Source: Epiperipatus broadwayi
Taxonomy: Eukaryota > Onychophora > Udeonychophora > Euonychophora > Peripatidae
Direction: 5' to 3'
NCBI GenBank assembly: GCA_028023455.1
Contig: JAQFVV010006857.1
Span: 227,439 to 291,438 of the forward strand
Length of the DNA stretch: 64,000 nt
The notes below the pieces were generated by a model. The model saw nothing but the letters and a program-made list of their open reading frames with translations, did not search any database and was not told the origin of the DNA. The translations under genes were made by a program, and so were the position numbers. This document shows positions 49,673 through 60,728 of the stretch, in pieces. How positions within the stretch are numbered: the stretch's first letter is position 1; each line of letters begins with the position of its first letter.

Positions 49673-50079
49673 AAATTATTTTAAAAAAAACTACTGCAAG
49701 GAATAATATGACTTATTAATTAGAAGACTGTGTATTTGGTTTTATTACAATTCTGGAATTATGTCAAAATAATATTTCTAGAGAAACTTAACCAGTTTTA
49801 TTGGCTGTGATGTAAATAATTCTTATCATTAGGAATCAGCTGAAAATACCTATAATATTTAAAGATAGATTTGTCTAAATATATATATAATATTATAAAT
49901 CGATGTCTGTATTTCTTCAAACTAATATACACAAATTTATAAATAAATATTTAAAAATACAGTATTTAAAAGCTTATAAAAAATATATGTATAACCGTCA
50001 CTTAGGAGCACTTTCAACCAACTTGTGGCTTTGTCAACTATCACGTTTAAAATGTCAGCTTTCCCATAATTCTATGATG

Positions 50080-50337
50080 TCAACTTTCCCATAATTCTGT
50101 GATCTTAATGTTTGCTGCTTGCCTATTAACCAAATGTTGCTTGTATTTACATATCAACATCGCCTCTTTAATTTTCCTTTTATTATTATTTCTTTCAATT
50201 TCCAATATTTTTACGTTGTTATAATTAAAATCGAAACCATATATACATGATTTATTATGGTCATAAAAGACAGAAGCTGATAAATTATCATTATTTTTAA
50301 AATTTTGTTTTGTATTTTGAACCCTTTTAAATAACAA
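50080..50337 (-). pseudogene. PLE endonuclease tail, truncated inverted copy
   Basis: Eighty-five residues with LFKRVQNTKQNFKNNDNL, ASVFYDHNKSC, ERNNNKRKIKEA and VNRQAANIKITELWES. It is the same sequence as the C-terminal two thirds of the plus-strand copy at 50349-50732 with a handful of substitutions. It lacks the GIY-YIG start, which is outside the duplicated part. Confidence 0.8.
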
Positions 50338-50348
50338 TAAGTGTTCCT

Positions 50349-50732
50349 TTGTTCTTTTTTCAAACTTTATTTACAAGTAAAAATTGTATCATTTACAAAT
50401 GGACATGTGGGTGTGGCCGTGGATATATAGGTGAATCGAAGTTCATGTTGGAAAAAAGAACAAAGGAACACTTATTGTTATTTAAAAGGGTTCAAAATAC
50501 AAAAAAAATTTTTAAAAATAATGATAATTTATCAGCTTCTGTCTTTTATAACCATAATAAATCATGTATATATGGTTTCGATTTTAATTATAACAACGTA
50601 AAAATATTGGAAATTGAAAGAAATAATAATAAAAGGAAAATTAAAGAGGCGATATTGATATGTAAATACAATCAACATTTGGTTAATAGGCAAGCAGCAA
50701 ACATTAAGATCACAGAATTATGGGAAAGTTGA
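50349..50732 (+). pseudogene. PLE GIY-YIG endonuclease domain
   Basis: The open frame of 127 residues contains CIIYKWTCGCGRGYIGES (the Y...GYIG nuclease signature with the PLE cysteines), EKRTKEH, ASVFYNHNKSC (histidine region), RKIKEAILICKYNQH and RQAANIKITELWES. PLEs use this nuclease for target cutting. The RT domain upstream is absent and the left part runs into the inverted copy, so the fragment is not functional even though the frame is intact. The intact frame suggests a relatively recent copy. Confidence 0.85.
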
Positions 50733-52009
50733 CATCATAGAATTATGGGAAAGCTGACATTTTAAACGTGATAGTTGACAAAGCCACAAGTTGGTTGAAA
50801 GCGCTTTTAAGTGACGGTTATACATATATTTTTTATAAGCTTTTAAATACTGTATTTTTAAATAGTTATTTATACATACATATATATATATTTCTTCTTG
50901 ATTAATTCAATCATTGGTAATGGACCTAATTGAAGTGAGAATTAGGTAAAAAGAAAAAACACCCATATTGCAAAATGATGAGTTTATTAAAAATTTATTC
51001 AAAACAAAAAAAAATCATGATATAGTTCAATGATGAGATAATATTGTGAATTGTCTGTGCATATATATATTTAAAATATAAATAAAGTATATTAAAATAT
51101 AATTGACACACTTCATTAATATTATCATTATAGAAAAATTTGCATTTAACCTGAATATATTTGAATGATAATAAAAGATAATAGATACAAATGAGCTTAG
51201 ATTATGCAGGAAGAAGTATAAAAGCATGCAATAGTCTATTTAGAGATGTACTGATATATTAAATATATATGTAGCCATCAGCAGAGTGTTGGCTGAATAA
51301 TAAATGATTATTATAGACTTGTCATATATATATATATATATATATAGACAATATCTGTGTATGTGAATAAGTAATTCATACAACCACATTTTATAATGGA
51401 TTTTAAAGATTATGGAATAATTTCTAATTGCTTTTAATTATTTTATTTATATACACTTATTGGCAAGTGAATAAAATTGTATTGTTAAATTTAAATTGTC
51501 TTACTGATTTTTTTTTAAAGTTATTGATTCTACTTGGCTAGTATTGAAAGAATATCCCTGGTTCACAGCATAATGTATATATTCAAATTCAATGTATTTG
51601 TCAGGAGAACTATTGTTACTATTTTTATCTTATTTGGTGAAAATTAGTTTTAGTGCTGTAAATGTCTACAGTAACGATGTGGTATGGCTGAAATCAAAAC
51701 TACTTATAGTAAGCACTAAACTCAAAGATTTTAAATATACTCACACTTTAATAACAACTTAAGCTTGATAAGTTACTAAGATAATTATGATTTTTTAAGT
51801 TGGGAATCTGAGGCAAAAGTGATTGAAAAATATTGGTTACTATTGTCCTTACATTCATGATTGGAAAATGATATATCAGGGGTATAAAGTAAAATAAATT
51901 TATATAAGAGTGCTTTTGAGCAGCATGGCAAATAAAGTGTTGATGTAAAATTAAAACAAATAAAATACAAATCTCTAACAAAATTATCACATTGTAACTT
52001 TTTATTTTT

Positions 52010-52260
52010 CAGAATTTACTTTAACCAAAATTTATATCAAGTACTGCTGTCTATTTTTTGTGCTGGCGGTTTCATTCTAATAATGTAAACAGCCTCATTA
52101 ATTTTTTGATTTAATTCTGATTAATTTATTAATATTTCTGATGTATATTTTAAATGTGGTTGACAACCAACAGCAAATTGTTGCACTCAGGAATCACATC
52201 TATCAATGATTTTATCTATTGCCTTGATTTTAAATCTACCTTTTAAATGAAAGAATAATA
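52010..52260 (-). pseudogene. PLE endonuclease C-terminal relic
   Basis: Minus-strand readings give VGCQPHLKYTSEILIN, then KINEAVYIIRMKPPAQKIDS. They match the pattern of the histidine region and the [KR]I-x-EA-x-x-I block seen in the other PLE tails in this window. It is frameshifted and short. The flanks 50881-52009 and 52261-53250 are AT-rich with no recognisable gene. They include a (TA)n run near 51330. Confidence 0.5.
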
Positions 52261-53253
52261 TGTAGAGAGATTGTATCTATGGTATTAGATGGATGATTAA
52301 GATTAAATTTAATTATTTGCCATTTGTTGGCATAAAGTAATGCTGCCTTCTGACCAGAGTTCCTGTTTAAATTAAGAGCCACAACAACTTTTAAATCTGA
52401 CATAATTTCATCTTTATATAATTTGAAATTATAATTAAAAAAATAATCAATCTAAATACAGGATAACAATTTTTATTATTCAATATTTTAAGTCAAAAAA
52501 CAAATATAATACTTCAAATTATAAAGGAAAAAATGTGTGTACAAAAAAAAAAAACCAGAATACAAAGATAAAATTAATAATAATACTAAAAGAAATTCAT
52601 ATTTAATCACTTATGAAAAAGTTATTTTTTTGTTTATTTTCTTAAATACAATTAATGTACTAATATATGTGAATGATGAAATATTATGTAGAGAATTATT
52701 TAAGAAGTAAATCTGTTAAGAAATTAGGAAGCATTCTTCATTTGCATTTTTTAATGAATATTTGCTCTATATCTGAAAGATTAATCTCCAATAGTCCATA
52801 GTGTGTGAACTAAAGTTAGTTTTTTAATTTATAATAAAATACTAGTTTTCTACTTCACCTTTGAGTAGTAAGTAATTTAAATTGCGCTTTACGCAAAAAA
52901 GTGAAGCTTGTCTAAAATATTATTAAAGAATTATATGGTTAAGCGCTTTCAGAGAACTTAAGTCTTATGAAAGTTTAATAAAATCGCATTCCCTAAAAGT
53001 AGTGATCACAAATTATAAAATAAAAAAAACACAATCATTTTCCTCCTCATTTCTGGATAAATTGTAATATTCAATTAAATGTTCTAGACATTCATACAGA
53101 AAAAGTAGTCTTTATAATTTAAACTTAGCTTTTACTAATGCTTAGCATGCTTTCGATATATAAAATATCATAATCATAGCATTATTAATTCTTTAGAGAT
53201 CAGAGCTTTTAAGTACATTTGATATATATTTTAATGTTAAAACATTTAAATTT

Positions 53254-53676
53254 AAAACAGGCAAAACTAGGATAGTGGTGGCTATGGTTACTAAAGAATC
53301 AAAGGCACCAAAATATATGGGTACTGAACTGAGTTCAGACCCATATGACTATATAAGCTAATGGGCTTGAATTGAAAACATTAAGGTGTTTTCAGTTTAA
53401 GAGTTATTTTTGTAGTTAAGTGGAGATAAAAGGTGATTGCTGGAGGGTTGCATTAGATTCTAAGATCTGAGTCCTCACTGATGAAGGCCACAAGCCAGAA
53501 ACTAGTCTGGGGATATTGGATGAGTAGGCACTAGATGGGGATTTTATGCACAAGCCTTCTGGAATCCATTGAGTACTCTAGCTTGCTGTGTGTGGCAACA
53601 CGTGTAGTGAGTTTTGCCTGTTTTAACAATAGTTATACACAATCATAAGAAGTGGTGGTCATGTGATGTAACATTT
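53254..53676 (+). repeat. Hammerhead-family A repeat, best copy
   Basis: A 15-bp inverted pair, AAAACAGGCAAAACT (53254-53268) and AGTTTTGCCTGTTTT (53610-53624), bounds a 371-bp unit. To its right the further terminal block (GGTGGTCATGTGATG) continues to 53676. The order is: 5' body with TATGGGTACTGAACTGAGTT, a T- and A-rich middle, the ribozyme at 53472-53521, then the 3' body GATTTTATGCACAAGCCTTC. No ORF and no pol III boxes were recognised. At least ten copies or parts lie in the window, on both strands. Confidence 0.85.
53472..53521 (+). ncRNA. Hammerhead ribozyme motif, family A
   Basis: Stem I strand TCCTCA (53472-53477), core CTGATGA (53478-53484), stem II GGC/GCC with a CACAA loop (53486-53496), GAAAC (53498-53502), loop TA, cleavage triplet GTC (53505-53507), returning stem I strand TGGGGA (53508-53513). 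In other copies stem I extends with ATCCAA/TTGGAT. Here the upstream half of that extension is missing. Stem III is only the self-complementary ACTAGT, which could instead pair between two molecules, as in small hammerheads of PLEs. An A-A mismatch sits next to the core in stem II. Confidence 0.75.
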
Positions 53677-53819
53677 AAATTTGTTTTATTTGAAATTCGA
53701 AAATATAGATGCATATGTCAAAGACAAAATCTAGAAAATAATCATAACAAAATACAATTAATAGATTTTATAAGAAAAACAATCTCTTCAGCCTCAACTT
53801 CTGTAGACTAAAAAATAGA

Positions 53820-56730
53820 TTCATCATCATCAACCATTATCAATCTACTGCAGGATGAAGATCTCTAAGTTCAGTCCATCTTCTCCAATCTTTAGCTTCT
53901 CCACATCACCCCTGCACACTTTCTTATTTCATCCATCCATCTCACATGAGATCTCTCTCTGGGTCTTTACAATCTCTTGGAATCCAGTTTAAGATTTCAA
54001 TTGTCCATCTATTATCATCTCTTCTAGCAATATGTCCAGCCCAACTCCACTCCAGTCTTTTAATTTTTCCAATGAGGTAAGTAACACCTGTTTGTTCTTT
54101 TACCCATATATTGCATTTTTGATCTCTTCTTGTTACTCCCAACATGCATCTCTCCATACTTCTTTGAGTGGTCTGAAGTCTCCGTATTGCTCTTCTATTA
54201 AGTGTCCAAGTCTCAGGTCCATAAGTAAGAACTAGTAAAACACATTTATTAAAAACCTTCCTTATCAAACAAATAGGCATATTTCCTTTTAGTATCAAGT
54301 TATTTCTACCAAAAGCACTCCAACCAAGTTTAATTCTATGATCAATTTCATCTATTATGTTTCCATTTGTATTAACCAAGGTATTTGTAACTGTTAACTT
54401 TTTCTAACTCATCATAATCAATCTTTATTTTAATATTTTGAAAAAAATTCATTAAACATTACTTTAGTCTTTTTAACATTCATCTTTAGTCATACTTTCA
54501 TCTAATAACTCCTGCAACATTTCTTGCAGCTCTAAAGCATTATATTGCAAAAACAACTACATCATCAAAATCTAAATGACTTAAATAATCTTACTTTTAC
54601 TCCTTTAGCTTCCCATTTTAATCCACAAAATACTTCTTGCAGCATTACTGTAAAAGGTTTTGGAGAAATGGAGTCACCTTGTCTTGCACCTTTCTCAATG
54701 CTGATGTACCCAGTATCATTATGTAATCTAATTGTTGCTGTTGCATTTTTATAAATATTCTTTAAAATATGACAATATCCTGGATCTATACCTTGATGAT
54801 CCAATGCTTTAATCACTGAACAAATGTTTATAGAACAAATGCCTTTTCCTTAATCTACAAATCCAAAGCATAATGGCAACTCATATTCCTTTGTCCTTTC
54901 TATAACTTGCCTCAATACCTGGATATGATCTACTGTACTAAAACCACTTTTAAATCCAGCTTGTTCTCTTGGTTGGTGGAAGTCCAATGTTCTCTGTAGA
55001 CGAGTTGTAATGATCTTGGTAAACATTTTGTATAAAACTGATAAAAGGCTGATAGGTCTGTAATTTCTAATATCTTCTTTATCACCTTTTTTAAATGTTA
55101 ATACTGCATTCTTCTAATCATCTGGTACATCTTTATCATTTAGACATTTGGTATATAACTTTGCTAAAAAAATCTTTATTTTTTCACCTGCTTCTTTTAA
55201 TATATCAATTATAATTCCATCATTACCTGGAGCTTTTTCTTTCTTCATACATTTAATTGCATGCCTCACTTTTTCATTTAAAATTTTGAGCAATTCAGAA
55301 GATGTAATAGATATAGAAGGTACTTGTTCTTTATTACTATATAATTCTTGATAAAAGTCTTCTATCCATTTCATTAATGTCATCCTCTCTTTTTAGTACA
55401 TATTTTTTTCTTATTGCAGATATAAATTTCCTACCAATATCAAAATGTTTTACATTCTTGAGACTTTTATTCTCTTCTACAGCTTTCATTTCTAGTTCAC
55501 AGTTATACTTTCTTATATCATTTTAAACTCTTTTTCACACCATCTTATAAAATTTGAGATATTCAAACCTTTTTAATGCATCATTTTTGTATATCTTCAT
55601 ATTCCTTCTTTTCTTCATAAATTCTCTAGTCTCAGTAGAAATTTTATTGGTCAATTGCTGCTTTTTTCTACCAATTATCTTTGTTTCACTTTTTAAAAGT
55701 GTATTTTCATATTAATTTTATTCAAATCTGAATCATGTTCAAAATCTACTAATACTTGAAACGGATTTGTAAGTTCTAATTTAAATTCATTAGAATGTTT
55801 CTGAAGATTAGGAATATCAACTGTAAATATTGTTTTTTTTAATAATTTTTGTCTCTCTAGTTTTGCATTAACATGTATCTTACATCTTACTAATCGATGA
55901 TCACTTCCTGTGTTAAATTTATTAAGAATCTTACAATCTCGAATATGTATTTTCTGTTAGTCAAAATATATGCCAATTCTGCTGTACCTGCATTTGGATG
56001 CTTCCATGTCCATTTTCTTTTAACATTTTTCTCAAAATAAGAATTCATAATATAAAGTTTTTCTTTTTCTGCAAACTCCACAAGTCTTATGTCCTCTCTC
56101 ATTTCTATTACCATAACCAAAATTACCTACAGCACTTTTATCTTTCATTTGTTTACCAATTCTAGCATTTTAGTCTTTCATAACAATTTTAAAATCTTGT
56201 TTACTCTGATCAAAAGCCTTCCCATATACAAATGTTCTACTATTTCATCACTATGAAAACTTGTCGGGGCATAAACCTGAATTATCTGCATTTGGTATCT
56301 GCTATTAAGTTGTATAACTGATCTTGCCACTTTGTCTGATACACCATCAATTTCCACAATGTTGTTCTTCAATTTTTTATTTATAATGAATCCTACTCCA
56401 CTTGTATTTCTAATATTTGTGCCTTTATAATAGAGTACATGTCCACTTTTTAAATTAATTGTCTCTTCACCTTCTAACTTCACAAAGTCCACTAATGCCC
56501 CATTTAATATAAGACAGTTAATTCTTTTAATTCTTGCAATCTTTCTTCACTTGAAAGTGATTTGCAGTTGTAAGTACCTAAATAAAAAGTCATCATCAAA
56601 TGGCATCGTGGGTCTGCAATCAGAGGATTCTTAGCATCTTCCACCTTTGGCCCCCAACCACTGCCTTGGTTGGTGACTTTACAGCCTTCTGAGAATAAGG
56701 ACCATGATTTAATTTTGTCTGTCATAATTG
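53820..56730 (-). mobile_element. Nearly full-length RTE-like LINE, frameshifted
   Basis: Minus-strand frames give the whole order. APE-type endonuclease: YLGTYNCKSLSSEERLQELK (56504-56725), GVGFIINKKL and VYAPTS (56178-56492), and REDIRLVEFAEKE then WTWKHPNAGTAELAYI (55890-56120). Reverse transcriptase: APGNDGIIIDILKEAG (55114-55383), NYRPISLLS, EQAGFKSGFSTVDHI, GARQGDSISPKPFTVML (54565-54816), and a FADD-like region. C-terminal part: RIKLGWSAFGRNN, LTYGPETWTLNRR, GHIARRD (53942-54379). It ends in an ATGATG-type tail (CATCATCATC at 53822). This protein type is often annotated craniofacial development protein 2-like endonuclease-RT. About six frame breaks make it inactive. Confidence 0.88.
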
Positions 56731-56871
56731 TGTATATCTATTGGAAAAATATTTATCATTTACACAAACATTCATTCCGCCTTATCAGATAACCGAGAAG
56801 AAAGACCATGATGTTCTTTGATCTTAAACTCAGAGGTAAATAGCCAATAAACTCACCATGCTGGCTAATGC

Positions 56872-56960
56872 ATGTTGGTGAACAACCAACATATACTATA
56901 TGAATAATCACATGGTATATGTTGGTGAACAACCAACATATACTATATGAATAATCACAT
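56872..56960. repeat. Two tandem copies of a 47-bp unit
   Basis: A 42-base stretch starting ATGTTGGTGAACAACCAACA is repeated exactly at 56872-56913 and 56919-56960. Each copy contains a small palindrome, TGTTGG/CCAACA. This looks like a local slippage duplication. Confidence 0.85.
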
Positions 56961-57123
56961 AGTAATAACAGCTGCAACAACAAGAATATATAGAGTGGAC
57001 ATTAAGAATTTGCCCTGCTTGGTTCCTTTAAGACCTCCAAGAAGAATCAAAGGGTCTCCTTAGTTAATAGCAAACTCCTTTCTGCCCTATATTCTGAATG
57101 TTGCTCAAAAATTAATAAGAATA

Positions 57124-57360
57124 TGCTCAGATAAATATAATGTAAGCTTTCAAATTCTTTTGTCATTAAACAAACTGATTAACAATTCAAAGGATAAACT
57201 GCCCATGGAATCAGCTCACCAAATCATCTACAAAATCCAATGCAATCAACCTATGTGTACGTTTGCATATTATGGGAAATTGATGACTAATCTCTTAATG
57301 AGAGTAGCCCAGCATAAATACCTCAATTTTTTTTGGCATGAGCAAAACTTTGGATAAATT
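57124..57360 (+). pseudogene. PLE endonuclease fragment
   Basis: The plus frame gives LNKLINNSKDKLPMESAHQ, then IIYKIQCNQPMCTFAYYGKL and RVAQHK. It is a GIY-YIG-type start (YKI-x-C with a degraded YYGK for YIGK) in the context KL-x-NNSKD also seen at 9008-9451. A (GA)n microsatellite follows at 57401-57421, and the homology fades by about 57500. No RT nearby. Confidence 0.6.
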
Positions 57361-57500
57361 TGATTTGTTAAAAGCTAGAATTGTATGCACTGAGAGGAAA
57401 GACAGAGAGAGAGAGAGAGAGATTAAAGGTTTGGGCAATAATTAAAGATCGATTATCAATAAACAGAAAAGAAACAAACATCCGCCTCTTGAAGAAATGG

Positions 57501-58685
57501 ACTGTTTAAATGAATTTAAATATTTCTGAATATCAAGTAAAATTTAAATGTTGTTTAATATTAAAATATTTATCAAGTGGAGCTCTAAAGAAGTAATAAT
57601 GCTACAATTGTGATATTTTATATACCAAAAGCATGCTAAGTATGAATAAAAACTCAAGTTTAAATTGTAAAGACTACCTTTTTTGTATGAATGCACAGAA
57701 CATTTAGTTGAAAATTATAAAATAAGAGTAACATACAATTTTGAAAAAGTTATCAATTTACTTTCATTTAATATAGTTAAGTTAGACTACATATTAGTTG
57801 AAAGTTATAGAAAAGGTGTTTTTAATATAGATTTGAAAGATTGAAATGTTTTTCTTTCGAGATGTTATCAAATTATTTTACTTAACGATGTTGAATTATT
57901 TTATCCAAAGTCTTAAAATAGTTTTAATGATATGATATACTTTATAAAATTGTTTAAGTGGATCCATGATATCATTATAATGAATTTTTTTTAGCGTTTT
58001 ATTATTCTGTTTAATCCAAAAACTTTTCTAAAATAATTCTTTTGGCCTCTTTTTTATTCAAAATGCTAGTGTAATAATCAATTCAGAACAAAATATTTTG
58101 TTTATTCTTCAGATAAAACCTCCAATTCTAGACTTATCTTTCCTTCAAAATCTCAATATTATTTTTGTTTGATTTAATAGAAATATTCCTGATGACTGCA
58201 ACATCCAAATTCTGTTTTATTCTTGCCTAATGTGTCTGTCGAATTGACTCTAAGAACATATACTTATTATAATTAAAGAATGATATATGACAAAATATTT
58301 AATCAAATCAGTAATTTTTTTGTTTCATATTTGTTAAGTTGGAATTCTCATTTATTGGGTGAAATATTTTGATTATTTATGATAAATTACATTCAATATG
58401 ATTTTTAGGATCATTTTTCAAATATCACTTTGTTTCTCAAAGCATATGAGGGAATGTGTGCTAAAGCAAAAACTGTCATTTTATAATAATAAAATTGAAT
58501 TCTACTAACAATTCAAAATAAATTTGAAGACTAGTACAGCCATAAGTCTTATGCAATTTTATATTGCTAAGACTACTAATATATGGTATGGCTGAAGATC
58601 TATCAGCCCCATATAGCTATTTGAGTTGGATAGCTGGGTTTGAAGACATGTAGATGTCTGAAAATTTCAGATTTTCCACTCAATA
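57501..58685. other. GLB1 intron sequence, nothing recognised
   Basis: AT-rich, no ORF of note, no repeat match seen within the window. Confidence 0.5.
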
Positions 58686-58689
58686 GATA

Positions 58690-58925
58690 ACTTTTAAATA
58701 AGTGCTTGGCTTTGGGTTGGTATATTTAGATCTAGTGTCTGAACCTACTCTAAACACCTCTCTGAGGAGTGCCAAAGCATGAAACCATTGTCAGGGGTTT
58801 GGGGAGGGGTTCCTGATAGAGATATTTTAAGTGCTGTCTCTGACTAAGCATTTATCATAAAGCTTGTAGAGGAATTGGCAATCCTCATTGTTTATAACTT
58901 GCAAGCTTAAGAGATAGGGTCATGT
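58690..58925 (+). repeat. Hammerhead-family B repeat
   Basis: It shares with the fold-back at 16421-16672 the ribozyme, an AGAGATATTTTAAGTG-like stretch and GCATTTATCATAAAGCTTG, then CAATCCTCATTG and CTTGCAAGCTTAAG. Family B is thus a short interspersed repeat of at least 230 bp. Its layout (ribozyme, then body) parallels family A, and the core region aligns weakly with it, so the families may share an origin. Confidence 0.75.
58756..58798 (+). ncRNA. Hammerhead ribozyme motif, family B, canonical core
   Basis: Stem I strand ACCTCT (58756-58761); core CTGAGGA (58762-58768); stem II GTGC/GCAT with a CAAA loop (58769-58780); GAAAC (58781-58785); CATT loop; GTC (58790-58792); returning stem I strand AGGGGT (58793-58798). 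All invariant core bases are present, stem I pairs six of six (one G-U) and stem II four of four (one G-U). Predicted cleavage follows C58792. Stem III is only two pairs closed by a four-base loop, the weak point. Confidence 0.8.
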
Positions 58926-59593
58926 GATCTATGACTCTTATTTTGACTATTTATAGTACAGACTAGTTTATTTTGTTATCCAGAATATTTGCCCAATAGT
59001 AAGAATATTTTATTAACAGTTCCAAATTAATCTCAGAAGTTCACCGATATTTAACTTTTTTTGATATAAAGTTTAAAAAAAATATTGTTTGTGATTCTCT
59101 ACTTACTTTAAGCTTTGAATTTTATTTCATTGGGTGTAGTAGTATGTATTCAATCTTATGAAAAGTTTTTAAAAATTTAACAAATATTATATAATTTACT
59201 TCTATCTTGTTGATAACTCTAAAAAAAATTTAAAGATCAAAAAATTAAAAATAATATTTTATTAGTTTATATACATACTTATAATTTATTAAATAATCTA
59301 TGAAAATAATATTTAATTACATTAGTCTTTTTTATATAATGAATGAAGTTTAATTTTATTAACATTTATATATATAAAAGAATCTAGAATACTTATCACT
59401 TTAAGCAGATGTCAATAGATAAATTCAGATGGACTTGTAAAGTCAACTTTATTTAAAGTCAAGATACTTGGAGAAAATGGATAACACTGTTACATGATAT
59501 ATAATATAAGTACAATACACATGATGACATATGTAATTAGTTTTATATGTTTAATTGTAATTTTTTTTCTTTTTTGGGGCCTTCATTAAACAG

Positions 59594-59749
59594 AACTTTT
59601 ACAATTGATTATCAGAATGATTGTTTCCTTAAAGATGGTCAGCCATTTCGTTACATTTCAGGAGCACTGCATTATTTTAGAGTTCCAAGGTCATTGTGGC
59701 AAGATCGTTTATATAAATATAAAATTGCTGGATTGAATGCCATTCAAAC
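59594..59749 (+). CDS. GLB1: GLB1 beta-galactosidase, exon 2 (GH35 start)
   Basis: The acceptor is AAACAG at 59588-59593 after a T-rich tract. The exon ends before the donor GTAAGT at 59750. With the split codon from exon 1 it reads [19 protein letters not shown], then [24 protein letters not shown] and IAGLNAIQT. The [10 protein letters not shown] block, the HY-x-RVPR block and AGLNAIQT are hallmarks of the N-terminal glycoside hydrolase 35 domain. The enzyme removes terminal beta-galactose from gangliosides and glycans in the lysosome. Catalytic glutamates lie in later exons, and the expected next residues (YVPWNxHE) were not found before 64000. Phase 2 at both ends. Start codons upstream in the same frame lie in the intron and are not used. 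Confidence 0.95.
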
Positions 59750-60128
59750 GTAAGTATTCTTTTTTAATACTCATCTAATATAAGTATTTTAAGGTAAATT
59801 CAAAGTAATAAATAATAATAGTAGCAAATAATTTTAAAATGGTAGAAATAAATTGTTAATAAACTTACAAAATTGTTTAATTTTATAATCTTTCAAAATT
59901 GCTTCAGAATTAACAATTAGATTTCGTTTTGATTCAAATGAAACTCAAACATGAAGATTTAAAAAGAGCATTTTTATACACACACAACTACTACATATAT
60001 ATGTATCTCTACATATGTAATAAATAAATAAAACCTGATAACAGTTAAAATTTTTATATCCTTCAATAATAATTATTCTTAACTGTATATAATGAGATAT
60101 TATTTTATATAGTGCTATGTTTTTTATG

Positions 60129-60728
60129 TAATAGTAATATTAGCGATTAAGCCAATGTACATGCGCTTTTAAAGATAAATTATAAATGAATACTCAATTT
60201 TTCCAGACACAAGATATAGTATTTTAGAAAGAATGAAATGAATCCACCCATTCTTTTGACCCAAACGTTTATGTATGAGCAAATCTTAAGTGTGTGGAAA
60301 TAAGAGCATGAAGGTGTTACACCATCACTTTAAATTACATTTGTTATGTTTGAACGAATGACACTTGAGAAATCTTTGCAATTTACGAACCGTCATTCTT
60401 TAGTTGAAATTAAACATATATAATGAGATATTATTTTATATAGCGCTATGTTTTTTTATGTTTAATTTCAACTAAAGAATGACGGTTCATAAATTGTAAA
60501 GATTTCGCAAGTGTCATTCGTTTAAAGTGATCGTGTAGCACCTTCACGCTCTTATTTCCACACACTTAAGATTTTCCCATACATAAACGTTTGGGTCGAA
60601 AGAATGGGTGGAGATTTATTCCATTCTTTCTAAAATACTATATCTCGTGTCTGGAAAAATTGAGTATTCATTTATAATTTATCTTTAAAAGCGCATGTGC
60701 ATTGGCTTAATTACTAATATTACTATTA
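60129..60728. mobile_element. 600-bp fold-back element in GLB1 intron 2
   Basis: Arms 60129-60415 and 60460-60728 are inverted copies with few differences, from TAATAGTAATATTA at the left end to TAATATTACTATTA at the right. The 44-base centre (ATATAATGAGATATTATTTT, then TATAGCGCTATG) is repeated directly just left of the element at about 60089-60125. No ORF inside. It looks like a long-TIR MITE or fold-back transposon. Confidence 0.85.

Larger units (their letters stand above)
49936..50880. mobile_element. Head-to-head inverted duplication of a PLE 3' end
   Basis: The segment 49936-50365 is the reverse complement, with few differences, of 50449-50880. Only about 83 bp separate them. Both arms encode the same endonuclease tail and share the same outer boundary (ATTTAAAAATACAG), which should be the element end. 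The inner boundary falls inside the nuclease at KRTKEHLLLFKRVQ. The palindrome therefore joins one nearly complete nuclease domain to a second copy truncated within that domain. Confidence 0.85.

Noticed and set aside
59547-59593. Start codon at 59547 as the GLB1 start
   Set aside because: The stretch is a T-rich polypyrimidine tract ending in AAACAG, a clear acceptor. The phase matches the signal exon at 36790.
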